NCBI RefSeq assembly: GCF_900176165.1
Contig: NZ_FWWU01000010.1
Coordinates: 124,001 to 188,000, forward strand
DNA: 64,000 nt
From: Deinococcus hopiensis KR-140
GTDB taxonomy: Bacteria; Deinococcota; Deinococci; Deinococcales; Deinococcaceae
Direction: 5' to 3'
Notes under the pieces: generated by a model
Databases searched by the model: none
What the model saw: only the letters and a program-made list of their open reading frames with translations
Told to the model about the DNA's origin: nothing
Shown: piece after piece, positions 19,378-28,700 of the stretch
Numbering within the stretch: the stretch's first letter is position 1
Layout of the letters: every line of letters starts with the position of its first letter
Made by a program: the position numbers and the translations under genes

Positions 19378-20760
19378 TCAAGATGAAGTGGGCCGTGGTG
19401 TTGCTGCGGGCAAGTCCAGCCCCGCCGCTGAGTGGTCACACGCTGGAAGCTCTTGAACGTCTGGAACGAGTTGCTCCACGTCGCGGACGTGACGTACGCC
19501 GTACATCCCGAGCATCACCAGGAGGCCGAACAATCCAACGAAGACGAAGAGAAGGCTTATCCCCGCTCCCGGTCCACTTCCCACGACGCGACCAAAGATG
19601 GGGGCCAGCGATCCTCCCGGGAGCATCGCGGGATTCAGCCACCGGTCCACAAGCGGCCCTGCAACCAATGTCGAGAGCGGCAGCGCAAGCATCGCGATCA
19701 CCCGCCGCGCGGCGAAGACCTTGCCCTGTATGTCCGCGGGTGTCTTGCTCTGCCAGATGGCCTGATTGCTGCTGTTCGTCACCGGTGCCCCAAGAGCGCC
19801 AATGAGTGCTCCCAGTACCCAGGGCCATACGCTCTGCGCCAGGCCGTTGACCAATATGGCCGTCATGCTGATGGTCCACCCGATCAACACACCGTGGATT
19901 CGGCGCTTCGGTCCCCCCCAACCCGCAATGGTCAGCCCAACCAGCACGCCACCGATGCCGCCCGCCATCTGGGTGGTGGCCAGCGCGCCGGCGTTGTTGC
20001 CACTCCGGGCAAGAATCAGAGGAGTGAACAACGCCATTGTCAGGCCATTTATCAGGTTGCCGAACAGAAAAACGAGTTGCAGGGTCAGAAGATGCGGACT
20101 GGCGAGGATAAACCGGAAGCCGTACAACGCTTCATGCCAAAGGTTTGCTGGTGCTGCCCCACGGGCCTGGCCCCGGGGCGGTCTGGGCACGATCACGGGC
20201 ACCAAGGTCAGGAGCGCCACCAGGCTGCCCAGAAGGTCGAGCAGGACGAGGCCGCTCAGGCCCACCTGCTTGTACAGCAGCGCTCCCAGGACCGGCGCGA
20301 GGATGGTGCTCGCCGACCCCACCACGCTCTGAATGCCACCTGCACGGGCGTAATCCTCCTGACGAAGCATCACGGTGGTCGCGGCAGAATCGGCGGGCCA
20401 CTGAAAGGCACCGAGCGCCGCTTCAACGAAGATCAGGAGGTACAACCAGGGCAGCGCGAGGTGGCCTGAGGAGAGGAGGGCCAGTAGAACCAGGCTGGTC
20501 AGGAGCCGGGCAGCGTCGCCAATCATCATGACCCGCTTCAAGTGCTGGTTCCAGCGGTCAACCAGTGCCCCAACGAGGGGCGTGATGAAAATCAGGGGCA
20601 GAAAGACGATGAAGGGCACCGTTGCCAGGGCAGTCGCGCTGCCCGTTCGCTCCCACAACCACAATGACAGCGCGAAGGCCGTCATGTTGGCACCCAGAGA
20701 GCTGAAAAACTGACCGGTCCAGATCACCGTATAGCCGCGCAGGCCACCAAGAGAAGGCAT
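19378..20760 (-). CDS. MFS efflux protein, macrolide-exporter-like
   Basis: 460 residues with twelve predicted membrane segments. The N-terminus FSSLGANMTAFALSLWLWERTGSATALA and the motif LVGALVDRWNQHLKRVMMIGD after the second segment match the MefA/Cmr-like (MFS_3) drug-exporter branch. It lies divergent from an ArsR-like regulator with 59 bases between the starts, and that regulator probably controls it. Substrate unknown; drug export is inferred from family. The C-terminal 40 residues are polar and atypical. Confidence 0.85.
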   Translation of the reverse strand: MPSLGGLRGYTVIWTGQFFSSLGANMTAFALSLWLWERTGSATALATVPFIVFLPLIFITPLVGALVDRWNQHLKRVMMIGDAARLLTSLVLLALLSSGHLALPWLYLLIFVEAALGAFQWPADSAATTVMLRQEDYARAGGIQSVVGSASTILAPVLGALLYKQVGLSGLVLLDLLGSLVALLTLVPVIVPRPPRGQARGAAPANLWHEALYGFRFILASPHLLTLQLVFLFGNLINGLTMALFTPLILARSGNNAGALATTQMAGGIGGVLVGLTIAGWGGPKRRIHGVLIGWTISMTAILVNGLAQSVWPWVLGALIGALGAPVTNSSNQAIWQSKTPADIQGKVFAARRVIAMLALPLSTLVAGPLVDRWLNPAMLPGGSLAPIFGRVVGSGPGAGISLLFVFVGLFGLLVMLGMYGVRHVRDVEQLVPDVQELPACDHSAAGLDLPAATPRPTSS

Positions 20761-20778
20761 ACCTCAACGCTAAGAGAC

Positions 20779-20814
20779 CTCTACTTTTGTGAAAACAACC
20801 AGATTAGAGTAGAG
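20779..20814. promoter_or_regulatory. Inverted repeat in divergent promoter region
   Basis: CTCTACT (20779-20785) and AGTAGAG (20808-20814) form an inverted repeat in the short gap between the MFS gene and its divergent ArsR-like regulator, a plausible operator for that regulator. Confidence 0.5.
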
Positions 20815-20819
20815 AAACC

Positions 20820-21458
20820 ATGATGCCATCCGGAATCCAGGAGGTCTTGAGTTCTGAGGCAGCAGAACTGCTCTGCCGGCCTGATGTGGCGTGCTTGCTC
20901 AAGCCATTTATGCGTGGCGAACGGACAGTGGGGCAGGCTGCAGTGGAACTGGGGGTGCCGCTGGGCACGCTGCATTACCGGGTCGGGCGATTTTGCCGGG
21001 AGGGCCTTCTGGAACTGGTTCGCGAGCAATCCCGGCGGGGACGGCCCTGCAAGGTCTACCGCGCGGCGCAGAGTTCCTTCCGTATTCCGGCCTCCCTTCT
21101 GAGTGATCAGACGCTGCAGGCCATGCAACACGGAAGGTACTGGAAGGAGCAGGTGGGCCAGCAACTGCAGTACGCACCGACTCCACGGCTCAAGGAGGTT
21201 GTGGTGGAACTCGGTGACAAAGGGGCCTTGCAGTGGACGCTGAATGCGCAGGAGGGTGGAGCGGAACCGGTGGAGCATATTCCCGGCCTCCTCCAGATTC
21301 GGAGCGCTGCACTCTTCCTCGACCCAGCCGATGCGGAGGCCTTTGCAGAAGAGCTCTTTGAGCTGCACCAGCGCTACCAGTCGAAGCGCGGAGCAAAGCG
21401 TTACGGCATACTGTGCGATCTCGTACCACTCGGCCGACCCGTCGACCAGGGGCGCTAG
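20820..21458 (+). CDS. ArsR-like winged-helix regulator
   Basis: 212 residues. N-terminal winged helix: LCRPDVACLLKPFMRGERTV followed by the turn and recognition helix QAAVELGVPLGTLHYRVGRF and a wing (LVREQSRRGRPCKVYRAA). The C-terminal 130 residues would bind ligand or dimerise and contain DPADAEAFAEELFELHQRYQ. The same architecture, LLxPFMxxERTVxQ then RxGRxxxxYRAxxxxFxxP, recurs in the regulator at 45393-46046, so the two are paralogues of one regulator type that sits divergent from its target. Confidence 0.75.
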   Translation: MMPSGIQEVLSSEAAELLCRPDVACLLKPFMRGERTVGQAAVELGVPLGTLHYRVGRFCREGLLELVREQSRRGRPCKVYRAAQSSFRIPASLLSDQTLQAMQHGRYWKEQVGQQLQYAPTPRLKEVVVELGDKGALQWTLNAQEGGAEPVEHIPGLLQIRSAALFLDPADAEAFAEELFELHQRYQSKRGAKRYGILCDLVPLGRPVDQGR

Positions 21459-22009
21459 CCACCAAAGGCTGCACTCCATCTTCCAAGGCAGGCCCATCCC
21501 ACCGGGTTGCCCTGGCCCTACTCAGGCGCCGCTCCGGAAGGTCCTCTTTTTCGCCATGTACTGGCCCTCATGCGGCGCAGTTTTGTGGCCAGCCGCCCCC
21601 CGCCGTTCGCTGAACGGGGGGGATGAGCGATCGGCCGCTCACGCTGGAATGCAAAGAACATGGCCGCAGCTTTGTCACCCTTGTTTGCCGACACGTTGTA
21701 CAGGGCGTTTTGCCAGTTCCGAAGATCCTGATGATCTCCGCCCCGATGCCTGGTGTGCCCCATACGGGCACCGCTTTATGGCGAATGGCGGTCAGTGGAA
21801 CGAGGAGACCAAGGACGATGCGGAGATCACACGCCTGGGTGCTGGCTGCTATGAGGTGGTGAGAGCTCGGAACCAGGAACGGAGACCAAGGGGCCTCGTT
21901 GCGTCCGGATGTCCACAGCCACGGATTAGGGATTCCGGTGAGTCCCTGAAAAAACCACCGGAGCGGCTCGAGGGTGCCCCGGCGTTTACGCCTGGGGGTG
22001 AATGGAGTC
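21459..22009. other. Sequence 3-prime of iscB relic
   Basis: The open frame that continues from iscB here looks like read-through into non-coding DNA. A hairpin GGCG-TTTA-CGCC lies near 21980-21995 and a second, CCGGTG with CACCGG, near 21938-21964; they could be the right end of the iscB element. Confidence 0.35.
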
Positions 22010-23290
22010 CAGCGCCATCGGCGCTGCGAGAAGCTGGAGCCATCTGCCCGTTGTAAGGCGGTGAGGTCCTTTGCCGCGACATCGAAGCTCCCGAGTCTAA
22101 AGTTCGGTCGTGCCCGAACCGCAATTCGTCCAGTAGGCCTTCCCGCATACTTCCCGCTTTTCACCTCACCCCGCACGATGTCTTCCGTCTGGAAGCCGAA
22201 GAAAACCTTTTGCCGGGTGCGGTAACGAATCGGGAACCCGGAGTTGTTGGTGCCGCACATCTGTCTGGCTCCCCGCCCCATGCATTTGATCAGGAGAGGC
22301 TTCAGGGCGCTGCGCCGGACCCTCTCCCCAGAGTCTCCAATGCAGGCCGCGTCGATCCAGTGGGCTTTGTCGTAGCCCTGCTTCCAGCGATTGAACTGGG
22401 TCTGTGCTCCTGAACCGGTTTCGACCGGATAGCCGAAGCGGCGCAGTTCCTCCAGTAAGCGATACTTGGTGGCGTTTACGGCTGCGCAATCTTAGAGGCT
22501 GACCTGCTGTTGTTCCCGAATGCGTTTGAGCAGGGTCAGTTTCTTTGTCAGGAATTCTTCGAGGGTGCGCTTGCCTTTGAGTTCATTGCACTTGCGGCAG
22601 GAGAGGACCAGGTTGCTGATGCGGTCACTGCCTGCCCGGCTGCGGGGAACAAGGTGCTCGACTTCCTCGCCTTTCTTCTCGCAGTACGCGCACTTTCCGT
22701 CCCATAGATGCAGGAGGTACGCGCGGAGCTCGGTGCCGAACAGGGTGCCTTTCTGGTAGGCCTGTCCCTGGATGTCCGGGTTCATCAGCTTCTGGGTGTC
22801 GAAGGAGACCAGTTCTATGCTGAATGAATCCAGGGAAGTGAAGCGGTCCAGTCGTCTTGCCCAGGAAACGGTGGTGAGAACGCGGTGCATCAACGAAGGT
22901 GGCAGCCAACCGGTGGGCCTGGTGCGGTTCAGGAAGCGCGCGGGTCGGTGCCGGAGTGTGCGGTTGCGCCGGGAGGCCCGGAGACTCCTTCTGGCCTGGA
23001 GTTTTGGTTTGATGGCGGGGCGGCGGTGGGCCAGTTCGGTACCCCAGATGCATTGTTTGCCAGTCTTGCCTTTGAGGACCAATGCAAGACCGGTGGTCTT
23101 GCTTCCAGGATCAATCTTCAGGGCCAGAGGTTGGGAGACGCGTCCCGTTTCGGCTTTGAGGATGATGGTGAAAGGGGCGCGTCTGAACACAGCGGCTCTT
23201 CCGGCTTCGAGGAGCGTCCTGGCCCGTTTTGGTGTGCAGGGCATCAGGGGAGAGCGGCTCGGAATTGAGGACGAACACTCGGTTGGGCAT
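22010..23290 (-). pseudogene. iscB: iscB RNA-guided nuclease, inactivated
   Basis: Three frames together give an almost complete IscB of about 425 residues. N-terminal PLMP-type domain: MPNRVFVLNSEPL, then after a frameshift LMPCTPKRARTLLEAGRAAVF. RuvC-I is ALKIDPGSKTTGLAL. RuvC-II includes the glutamate in FSIELVSFDTQKL. The HNH region reads CAYCEKKGEEVEHLVPRSRAG with a second zinc pair CRKC, and RuvC-III is YDKAHWIDAACIGD. The tail GFPIRYRTRQKVFFGFQTED is the guide-RNA-binding end. Lesions: one extra C near 23247-23250 breaks the PLMP domain, and an in-frame TAA at 22492-22494 splits the protein after the HNH. All nuclease residues are still readable, so decay is recent. Past residue 90 of the last frame no natural stop is seen. 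Confidence 0.88.
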
Positions 23291-23560
23291 GTGGACCCTA
23301 TGCGCGTAAGCGCCGTGTGAAGTTCGCCTGGAGGGGCATTTCTGAGCTTGTGGGTGCCTTACCAGAGGCGCGGGGATTCCCTTCCCGGCCTTCTTTGTTG
23401 TGGCGACAGAGCCAAGAACTGGCGAGGCATTCTTGGGTGTCATGACTCAGAAATCGTTTACTCGCCACAGTCCTCGGCCAAGCAAGTGGAGCTTCGAAAA
23501 GCCCCCGAATTCATTCGTGGGGTTGCTTACTGGCCAGCCCGAGCGGAGTGAACAGGAAAA
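23291..23560 (-). ncRNA. Candidate omega RNA region upstream of iscB relic
   Basis: In IscB systems the guide RNA is transcribed from the stretch immediately 5-prime of the nuclease gene. Here about 270 bases upstream of the start hold G/C-rich pairing segments (for example CCGCGCCTCTGGTAAGG and GAATGCCTCGCCAGTTCTTG on the minus strand) and no protein frame. I could not fold it, so this is positional inference. Confidence 0.35.
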
Positions 23561-23600
23561 ATCGTAACGGAGAGCCGGGCAAGCGCTGGGGGAGGCGACG
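23540..23600 (+). repeat. Short repeat family 2, partial copy
   Basis: Contains CCGAGCGGAGTGAACAGGAA, AAATCGTAACGGAGAG, matching the core CCGAGCGGAGCGAGCAGGAA of family 2. It lies just outside the 5-prime region of the iscB relic. Confidence 0.5.
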
Positions 23601-23801
23601 CAACCCGTGTGATTCCTCGGTTTCGCCCCCCGCGTCAGTTGCAGGAGGAGTAAAACTGGCTTTTACCAGGGTATACACGTTGACTTTGCCGTTCTAAAGG
23701 CGGCGTTAGGGCTAAGCCAACAGTTTATATGCAGAGGAAAATGCCTCACTGTGACAGGCTGCATGAACGTAGGAATTCACACTCTTGCGGGAGGTCCACC
23801 C

Positions 23802-24038
23802 ATGAAACAAGAAGCGAAAACAACCCTACTGGCGCTGGCCCTCGGCTTTGCCTCAATGCCTGCTCTGGCCCAGGACAACGCGGCGGAAACCACCACGACC
23901 AACGCGACCACGCAAAACGATGATGGCGGCATGGACTGGAGCTGGCTTGGCCTGCTGGGCCTTGCTGGACTGGCAGGACTGCGCCGGAAAGAACCTGCTG
24001 TGGTTCGCCGCGACCAGACGACAACGACTCAGCGCTAA
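23802..24038 (+). CDS. Small exported WGxxGxxG-type membrane-anchored protein
   Basis: 78 residues from ATG 23802 (GGGAGGT upstream). A signal peptide (TTLLALALGFASMPALAQ) is followed by an acidic, Thr/Asn-rich stretch and then MDWSWLGLLGLAGLAGLRRK, a short Trp/Gly-rich hydrophobic anchor ending in basic residues. This is the layout of WGxxGxxG-type C-terminal anchor proteins. Function unknown. A terminator follows at 24052-24077, so it is a single-gene unit. Confidence 0.75.
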   Translation: MKQEAKTTLLALALGFASMPALAQDNAAETTTTNATTQNDDGGMDWSWLGLLGLAGLAGLRRKEPAVVRRDQTTTTQR

Positions 24039-24051
24039 GTCATACCCATCT

Positions 24052-24077
24052 CAGGCGGCCTCCGGGTCGCCTGTTTT
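24052..24077 (+). terminator. Rho-independent terminator
   Basis: CAGGCG pairs with CGCCTG around a 10-base loop and is followed by TTTT, directly after the WGxxGxxG gene. Confidence 0.7.
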
Positions 24078-24267
24078 CGCACCGTTGAGGACTTGTTGCG
24101 CCGCGGTGAGGCAAAGTCGAGAAACTGCCGCCCTCGGCAGTAGAAATCGACTCAAGTCGTCCTCCGGTCAAGAATGACGGAAGGACACAGACGTCATTCC
24201 AGACTCTGGGCCTCCTTACTGCGCGCCAGGTCTTGAGACGTCAGCGCGTCTCAAGAGGAAAACAATC

Positions 24268-24720
24268 ATGCCATCTCTTCAAAAGAACACAAGGGAAATC
24301 AGGCAAAAGACCCGGACCACTGAAGGCCATGCAGAACCGAAGGCGGCAACAAAGACAGCAAAAGCGGTGTTCAGGCAGCAGGTGGCAACGGCAGCAACCG
24401 GGGCGCAGCAACAGAAAGAGCTTCAGCGGCACAAGCTTGCTGCGATCGGCGACCATCACTCCTCAGGACGAGGCTTCCCCTGGCTCCTGCTTTTCCTGGT
24501 TGGAGGAGTCTACGCCCTGTACCGCTTCAATCCCACTGCCCGGCAACAGGTGCAGAGACGACTGAACCGGGTTGACGCCGCTGAGGACGCTGCCTCTCAC
24601 GCTGCCCAGAATGAACGGCCTCTCGCCGTTGTGGAACAGGTTGCGGCGGAAGTCCAGCAGAAGGCCGAAGAGGGCACCGTCACCTCAAAGGACGAGGCGG
24701 CGGATCAACACCGGAATTAG
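24268..24720 (+). CDS. Single-pass membrane protein, unknown family
   Basis: 150 residues. The N-terminal 68 residues are strongly basic and Gln/Thr/Ala-rich, then one membrane segment FPWLLLFLVGGVYALYRF (about residues 69-86), then an acidic, helical tail with Gln/Ala/Glu. AGAGGAAAAC precedes the ATG. It resembles small stress-related membrane proteins in layout only; I recognise no family. Confidence 0.5.
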   Translation: MPSLQKNTREIRQKTRTTEGHAEPKAATKTAKAVFRQQVATAATGAQQQKELQRHKLAAIGDHHSSGRGFPWLLLFLVGGVYALYRFNPTARQQVQRRLNRVDAAEDAASHAAQNERPLAVVEQVAAEVQQKAEEGTVTSKDEAADQHRN

Positions 24721-24909
24721 AGCCTGGACCAAACCCCCTCGGGATGACCAGGAGGGTCTTGCCACACCCCTCACTCCCCCCTCGGGCGGTGGCGTGTCAC
24801 ACCGTTTCCGGGTGTTACGGGCAGGTTCTGGCGTCTGGGTTGTCCAGCAAGCAAGGGACGCATGCCTCCAGGGTGGCTTCAGAAGGAGGCGATTGGTCAG
24901 GCACTTCTG

Positions 24910-25035
24910 GCGCATGTGTCAAAAAGAGCCCTCCTTTTTGCCCCGGCAGGGCGAGCGGACTTGAATGCGCATTGGGGAGAATGGGGAACCGTGGGGGGTG
25001 CCCTTCCACGCGCCGCGCAACTCGGACAAATGCGC
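24910..25035 (+). repeat. Short repeat family 1, copy B (best preserved)
   Basis: Ends GCGCATGTGTC and GGACAAATGCGC form an imperfect terminal inverted repeat. Inside, TCAAAAAGAGCCCTCCTTTTTG can fold, followed by GGCAGGGCGAGCGGACTTG, AATGCGCATTGGGGAGAATG and a GTGGGGGGTGCCCTTCC block. Used as the reference copy for the family. Confidence 0.8.
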
Positions 25036-25296
25036 GAAACGCCCACGAACGTGGAGCGCGGCGTTGCCAGCGCTGTGCGTGAGGGGAGCAAGCCGCCGTC
25101 CTCTTTCTCGACCTTGGTGGAGGTCAAAGCAGCCCATGACCCCCTCGTGCACGCTGCTGGAGACGAGCTGCGCGGTGAGGTGGCCGCTCGCCTGCAAGGC
25201 TGTGCGCGCCAGGCGAGGCAACGTGTACAGGCCCTACGTTGACTTCCTCGCCCCTCCCAACCCCTTCCCACCCGGCTGGCCGCCGCTGAAACATGA

Positions 25297-25740
25297 TCAG
25301 CGCCGGGGGAGGTCCGTGAGACCGTCAGGGTGAGCCACGGCTTTCCTCCAGTCTTGCAAGAACCCGTGCACGACCATCACGAATCCGAGAAAGTCGCTGG
25401 GCGTGACGGCGTATCCGCTGGCACCCGCCTCCGTACACGCCTGAATATCCTTGAGGCGGGCAGAACTGCTGAACACCACAACGGGCAGCTCGCGCGTCGC
25501 TGCGTCTGCCCGGAGTTCTGTGAGGACTTGACAGGCGTTCATGCGCGGTGTGTTGGCGTCGAGCAGCACCAGCTGCACCGGGGAAACGCCGGCATACGCC
25601 CCCACACGCCGCAGGAATCGTAAGGCTTCGTCGCCATCCTGAACCACGTGGAGCGTCACCTCCCCCTCGAAGCTCGCGACGGCTTCCCGCACCAGCTCGA
25701 CGTCCGCGCCGTGGTCTTCTACCAGCAGGACGTCAGTCAA
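25297..25740 (-). CDS. Rcp1-like single-domain response regulator
   Basis: 147 residues of a stand-alone receiver domain. Acidic pocket from EDHGADVE at the N-terminus; phospho-acceptor Asp in VLLDANTPRMN; conserved Ser/Thr in VVVFSSSA and a position typical of the switch Lys/Tyr region further on. No DNA-binding output, so it passes phosphate on or acts by protein contact. Start is TTG at 25740, overlapping the end of the histidine kinase gene by eight bases, so the two are co-translated partners. Confidence 0.85.
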   Translation of the reverse strand: MTDVLLVEDHGADVELVREAVASFEGEVTLHVVQDGDEALRFLRRVGAYAGVSPVQLVLLDANTPRMNACQVLTELRADAATRELPVVVFSSSARLKDIQACTEAGASGYAVTPSDFLGFVMVVHGFLQDWRKAVAHPDGLTDLPRR

Positions 25741-28700
25741 GGCCGTGTTCCACCCGGCAGAGGGTGAAGTGCACCGTTGTGCCGGTGCTCGGCTCGGAGT
25801 TCAGCCACGCCCGCCCCCCGTGCCGCTCGGCAATCTTGCGCACGATCGACAGCCCCAGCCCGGTCCCCTCGTACTCCTCCCGCGTGTGGAGGCGCTGGAA
25901 CAACCCGAACACCCGCTCGTGGTACTCGGAGTCGATCCCGATCCCGTTGTCGGCGACCGTAAAGTGCCACGCGTCCCCCGCGTCGCTCGCGGCAACGCGC
26001 ACGACGGGCGGCTCATCCGGACGGCGGAACTTCACGGCGTTCCCAATCAGATTCTGAAACAGCTGTGCGAGTTCCCCCTCGTCTCCCAGCACCGCCGGAA
26101 GAGGGCTGACTTCGACGCGCGCGCCTGCCTGCTCGATCAGCGCCTGCAGCCGGCCGAGCGCTTCCTTTAGGGCAGCGTTCGCGTCGGTGGGCCGGAGCGG
26201 TTCACGAACGGCGTTCATGCGGGAGAACACAAGCAGGTCGTCAATGAGAACCTTCATGCGCTGCGCCCCGCTGGCCAGAAACTTCAGGAAGAGGCGTCCA
26301 CGGTCATCCACCTGGTCCCCGTAGCGCCTGTGGAGGAGGTCACTGTAACTGGAAATCGTGCGCAGGGGTTCTTGCAGGTCGTGGCTCGCGACGAAGGCAA
26401 AGCGCTCCAGCTCCGCGTTGGAGCGTTCCAGCTCGCGCGTTCGTTCGCGGAGCAGCCGGGTCTGCTCGTTGCGTTCGAGGGCGAGGGCAAAGCTGCGCCC
26501 CACCGCGCGGAAAATCGCCCTGTCCCGGCCAGTCCACGTCTGGCGCTGCATCATTGCCATGCTGAGCAGGCCCACGGGCTCCTCGCTGAGATAGAAGGGA
26601 TACAGCGCGCCCGCGCCGTACATCCGCGAGTCGCCGAGCCCTTCGCGCTTCGCGTCCCACACCTCCGTGTAATGCGCTTCCCGCCCCTGCACGGCCTGCG
26701 CGAAGGTGGGCTGGTCCAGAGGAATGCCCGCACGGATCATGGTGAGGGCCTCCTCCGGAATATCTCCGGACCACGACTCAGCCTTCCACAGGTTTCCGTG
26801 GCGCCCGTAGTACGCGACGCTGACTGAACCGATGGTGGCGCGCAGCACCTCCACGGCGTGACGCGTGAGGTCCTCCAGACGGGTGGTGGACGCGAGCTCC
26901 GCGAAGCGGACGAACGCGTCCAGCGCGGCAGTACGTTCGGTGAGGGCAAGGGTGCGTTCCTGGACACGGCGCTCGAGCTCCTCGCCATGCTCGCGCAGCG
27001 CGCGCTCCGCCGCTTTCTGCACGCTGAGGTCCTGCACGTACCCCATCACGAACGTCTCGTCGTGGTGGTCGTACCGGACCAGCACCAGCCCCACGGGGAA
27101 GCGGGTGCCGTCCCGGCGAAGCATCTCTTTCTCGTAGGGTTCGGATACGCCCCGCTCGAATGCCTCTCGAAACGCCCGCGCGTCCGCTTCCCGGTACTCG
27201 GGCGGGGTGTGTTGGGCCCAGTTCAAAGCCCCGGCCTCGTACGTCTTCCGCGTGAAGCCGAGCATATGGAGGTACGCGTCGTTCGGAAGGTGGAGCGTGC
27301 CGTCAAGCGTCCCGATGGCGATCCCCATGGGACTCGCCTCGACCAGCCGGCGGAAGCGCTCCTCACTCCCGCGCAGTTGGGCTTCCGCCTGCACGCGTTC
27401 GGTGACGTCGCTGTGCGCTCCAACCCACTCGCGGACCGAGCCGTCCCGGTCCGGAATCGGAGTCGCGCGCGCCTGCATCACGCGGTAGTGCCCATCATGC
27501 CGCCGCAAGCGCTGCTCGACGACGTACAAGGACTGCGACTCCACTGCCTGTCGCCAGACCTGTTGGACGTGCTCGCGGTCTCCCGGATGCACGGCGTCCA
27601 GCCATCCCCACCCGAGCAGTTCCTCCTGCGTCTGACCAGTGAACGCACGCCAGGCGGGCTGGTCCTCGCTGAACGCTCCTGTGGACGTACGGGTCCACAC
27701 GATCTGCGAGGTCGCCTCGACCAGGGAGCGGTGACGCTGCTCGCTGAGCGCAGCTGCCTCGTAGAGTTGCGCGACGTCGAGGGCGAGGGCCGCGCGGTGC
27801 GCGAGTTCCTGCGCGAGGTGCAGGTCGTCTTGCGTGAGGGTTCGGTCTGCGCTGGAGGTGGCCATGCCCAGCACGCCGAGTTTGCGGCCATTGGCGATAA
27901 GCGGCACGGTGATCAGCGAGTGCAGCCCCAAGGAGCGGACCATGGCGCGCCGCTCTTCCCCGGGAAGTGCGTCGATCGCTTCGGGAGACAGGGTCGGCAC
28001 CAAGAGGGGCCGGCCGGTGCGGTAGACGTGTTCGTTGCTGATGGGGGAGCGGGGATCGCTCGGGTAACGGCGCAGCATGCCCTGCAGCGTGTCGATCATT
28101 GCGGGATCGCGGTGCGCGACTGCGGCGGGCAGCAGTCGCTGCCGTTCCGGCGGAAGGGTGTCGAACTGCGGGGCAGGCTGGTAGACCACGCACCAGTCCG
28201 CGACATGCTGAATGGTCAGGCCAGTGATGCGCTCCAGGGTCACCTGCACATTGAGGGAAGCGGAGAGGGTTTCGCTGACCCGGGCAAGCAGCGCCGCGCG
28301 CTCGTGGGCCCGCTGCTGCCCGTCGTGGAGTCGGGCGCGTTCCATCGCCTGCGCGGCCTGCTCGGCCACGGCCTGGATGAACACCTGGTTCTCGTCCGTG
28401 ATGGCCCGCTCATCCTCAAAGGACAGGGTGAGTGCGGCGAGCACACCGTCTCCCGCGATGAGCGGGACGGCCGCGATGGCGCGGGTGCCGGGTTGGAGGA
28501 AGGCGGCCGCAGCCGGGGAGGTGGACCGCAGTTCGGACGCCGGGAGGAAGACCGCCCGCTGCTGTCGGACCGCGTCGACGACGGGAAGACGCCCCGGGGC
28601 AGGGAAGCGCCGCCACGGAGCGAGGATCTCATCGCTGTAACCGGTCGCCCCAATTAAGAACAGCGTGCCTCCGTCGGCGGGGGCGATGAGCATCGCGGCG

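Noticed and set aside
26858..28657. 599-codon + strand open frame
   Set aside because: Fully antisense to the histidine kinase gene and without family resemblance; a product of high GC.
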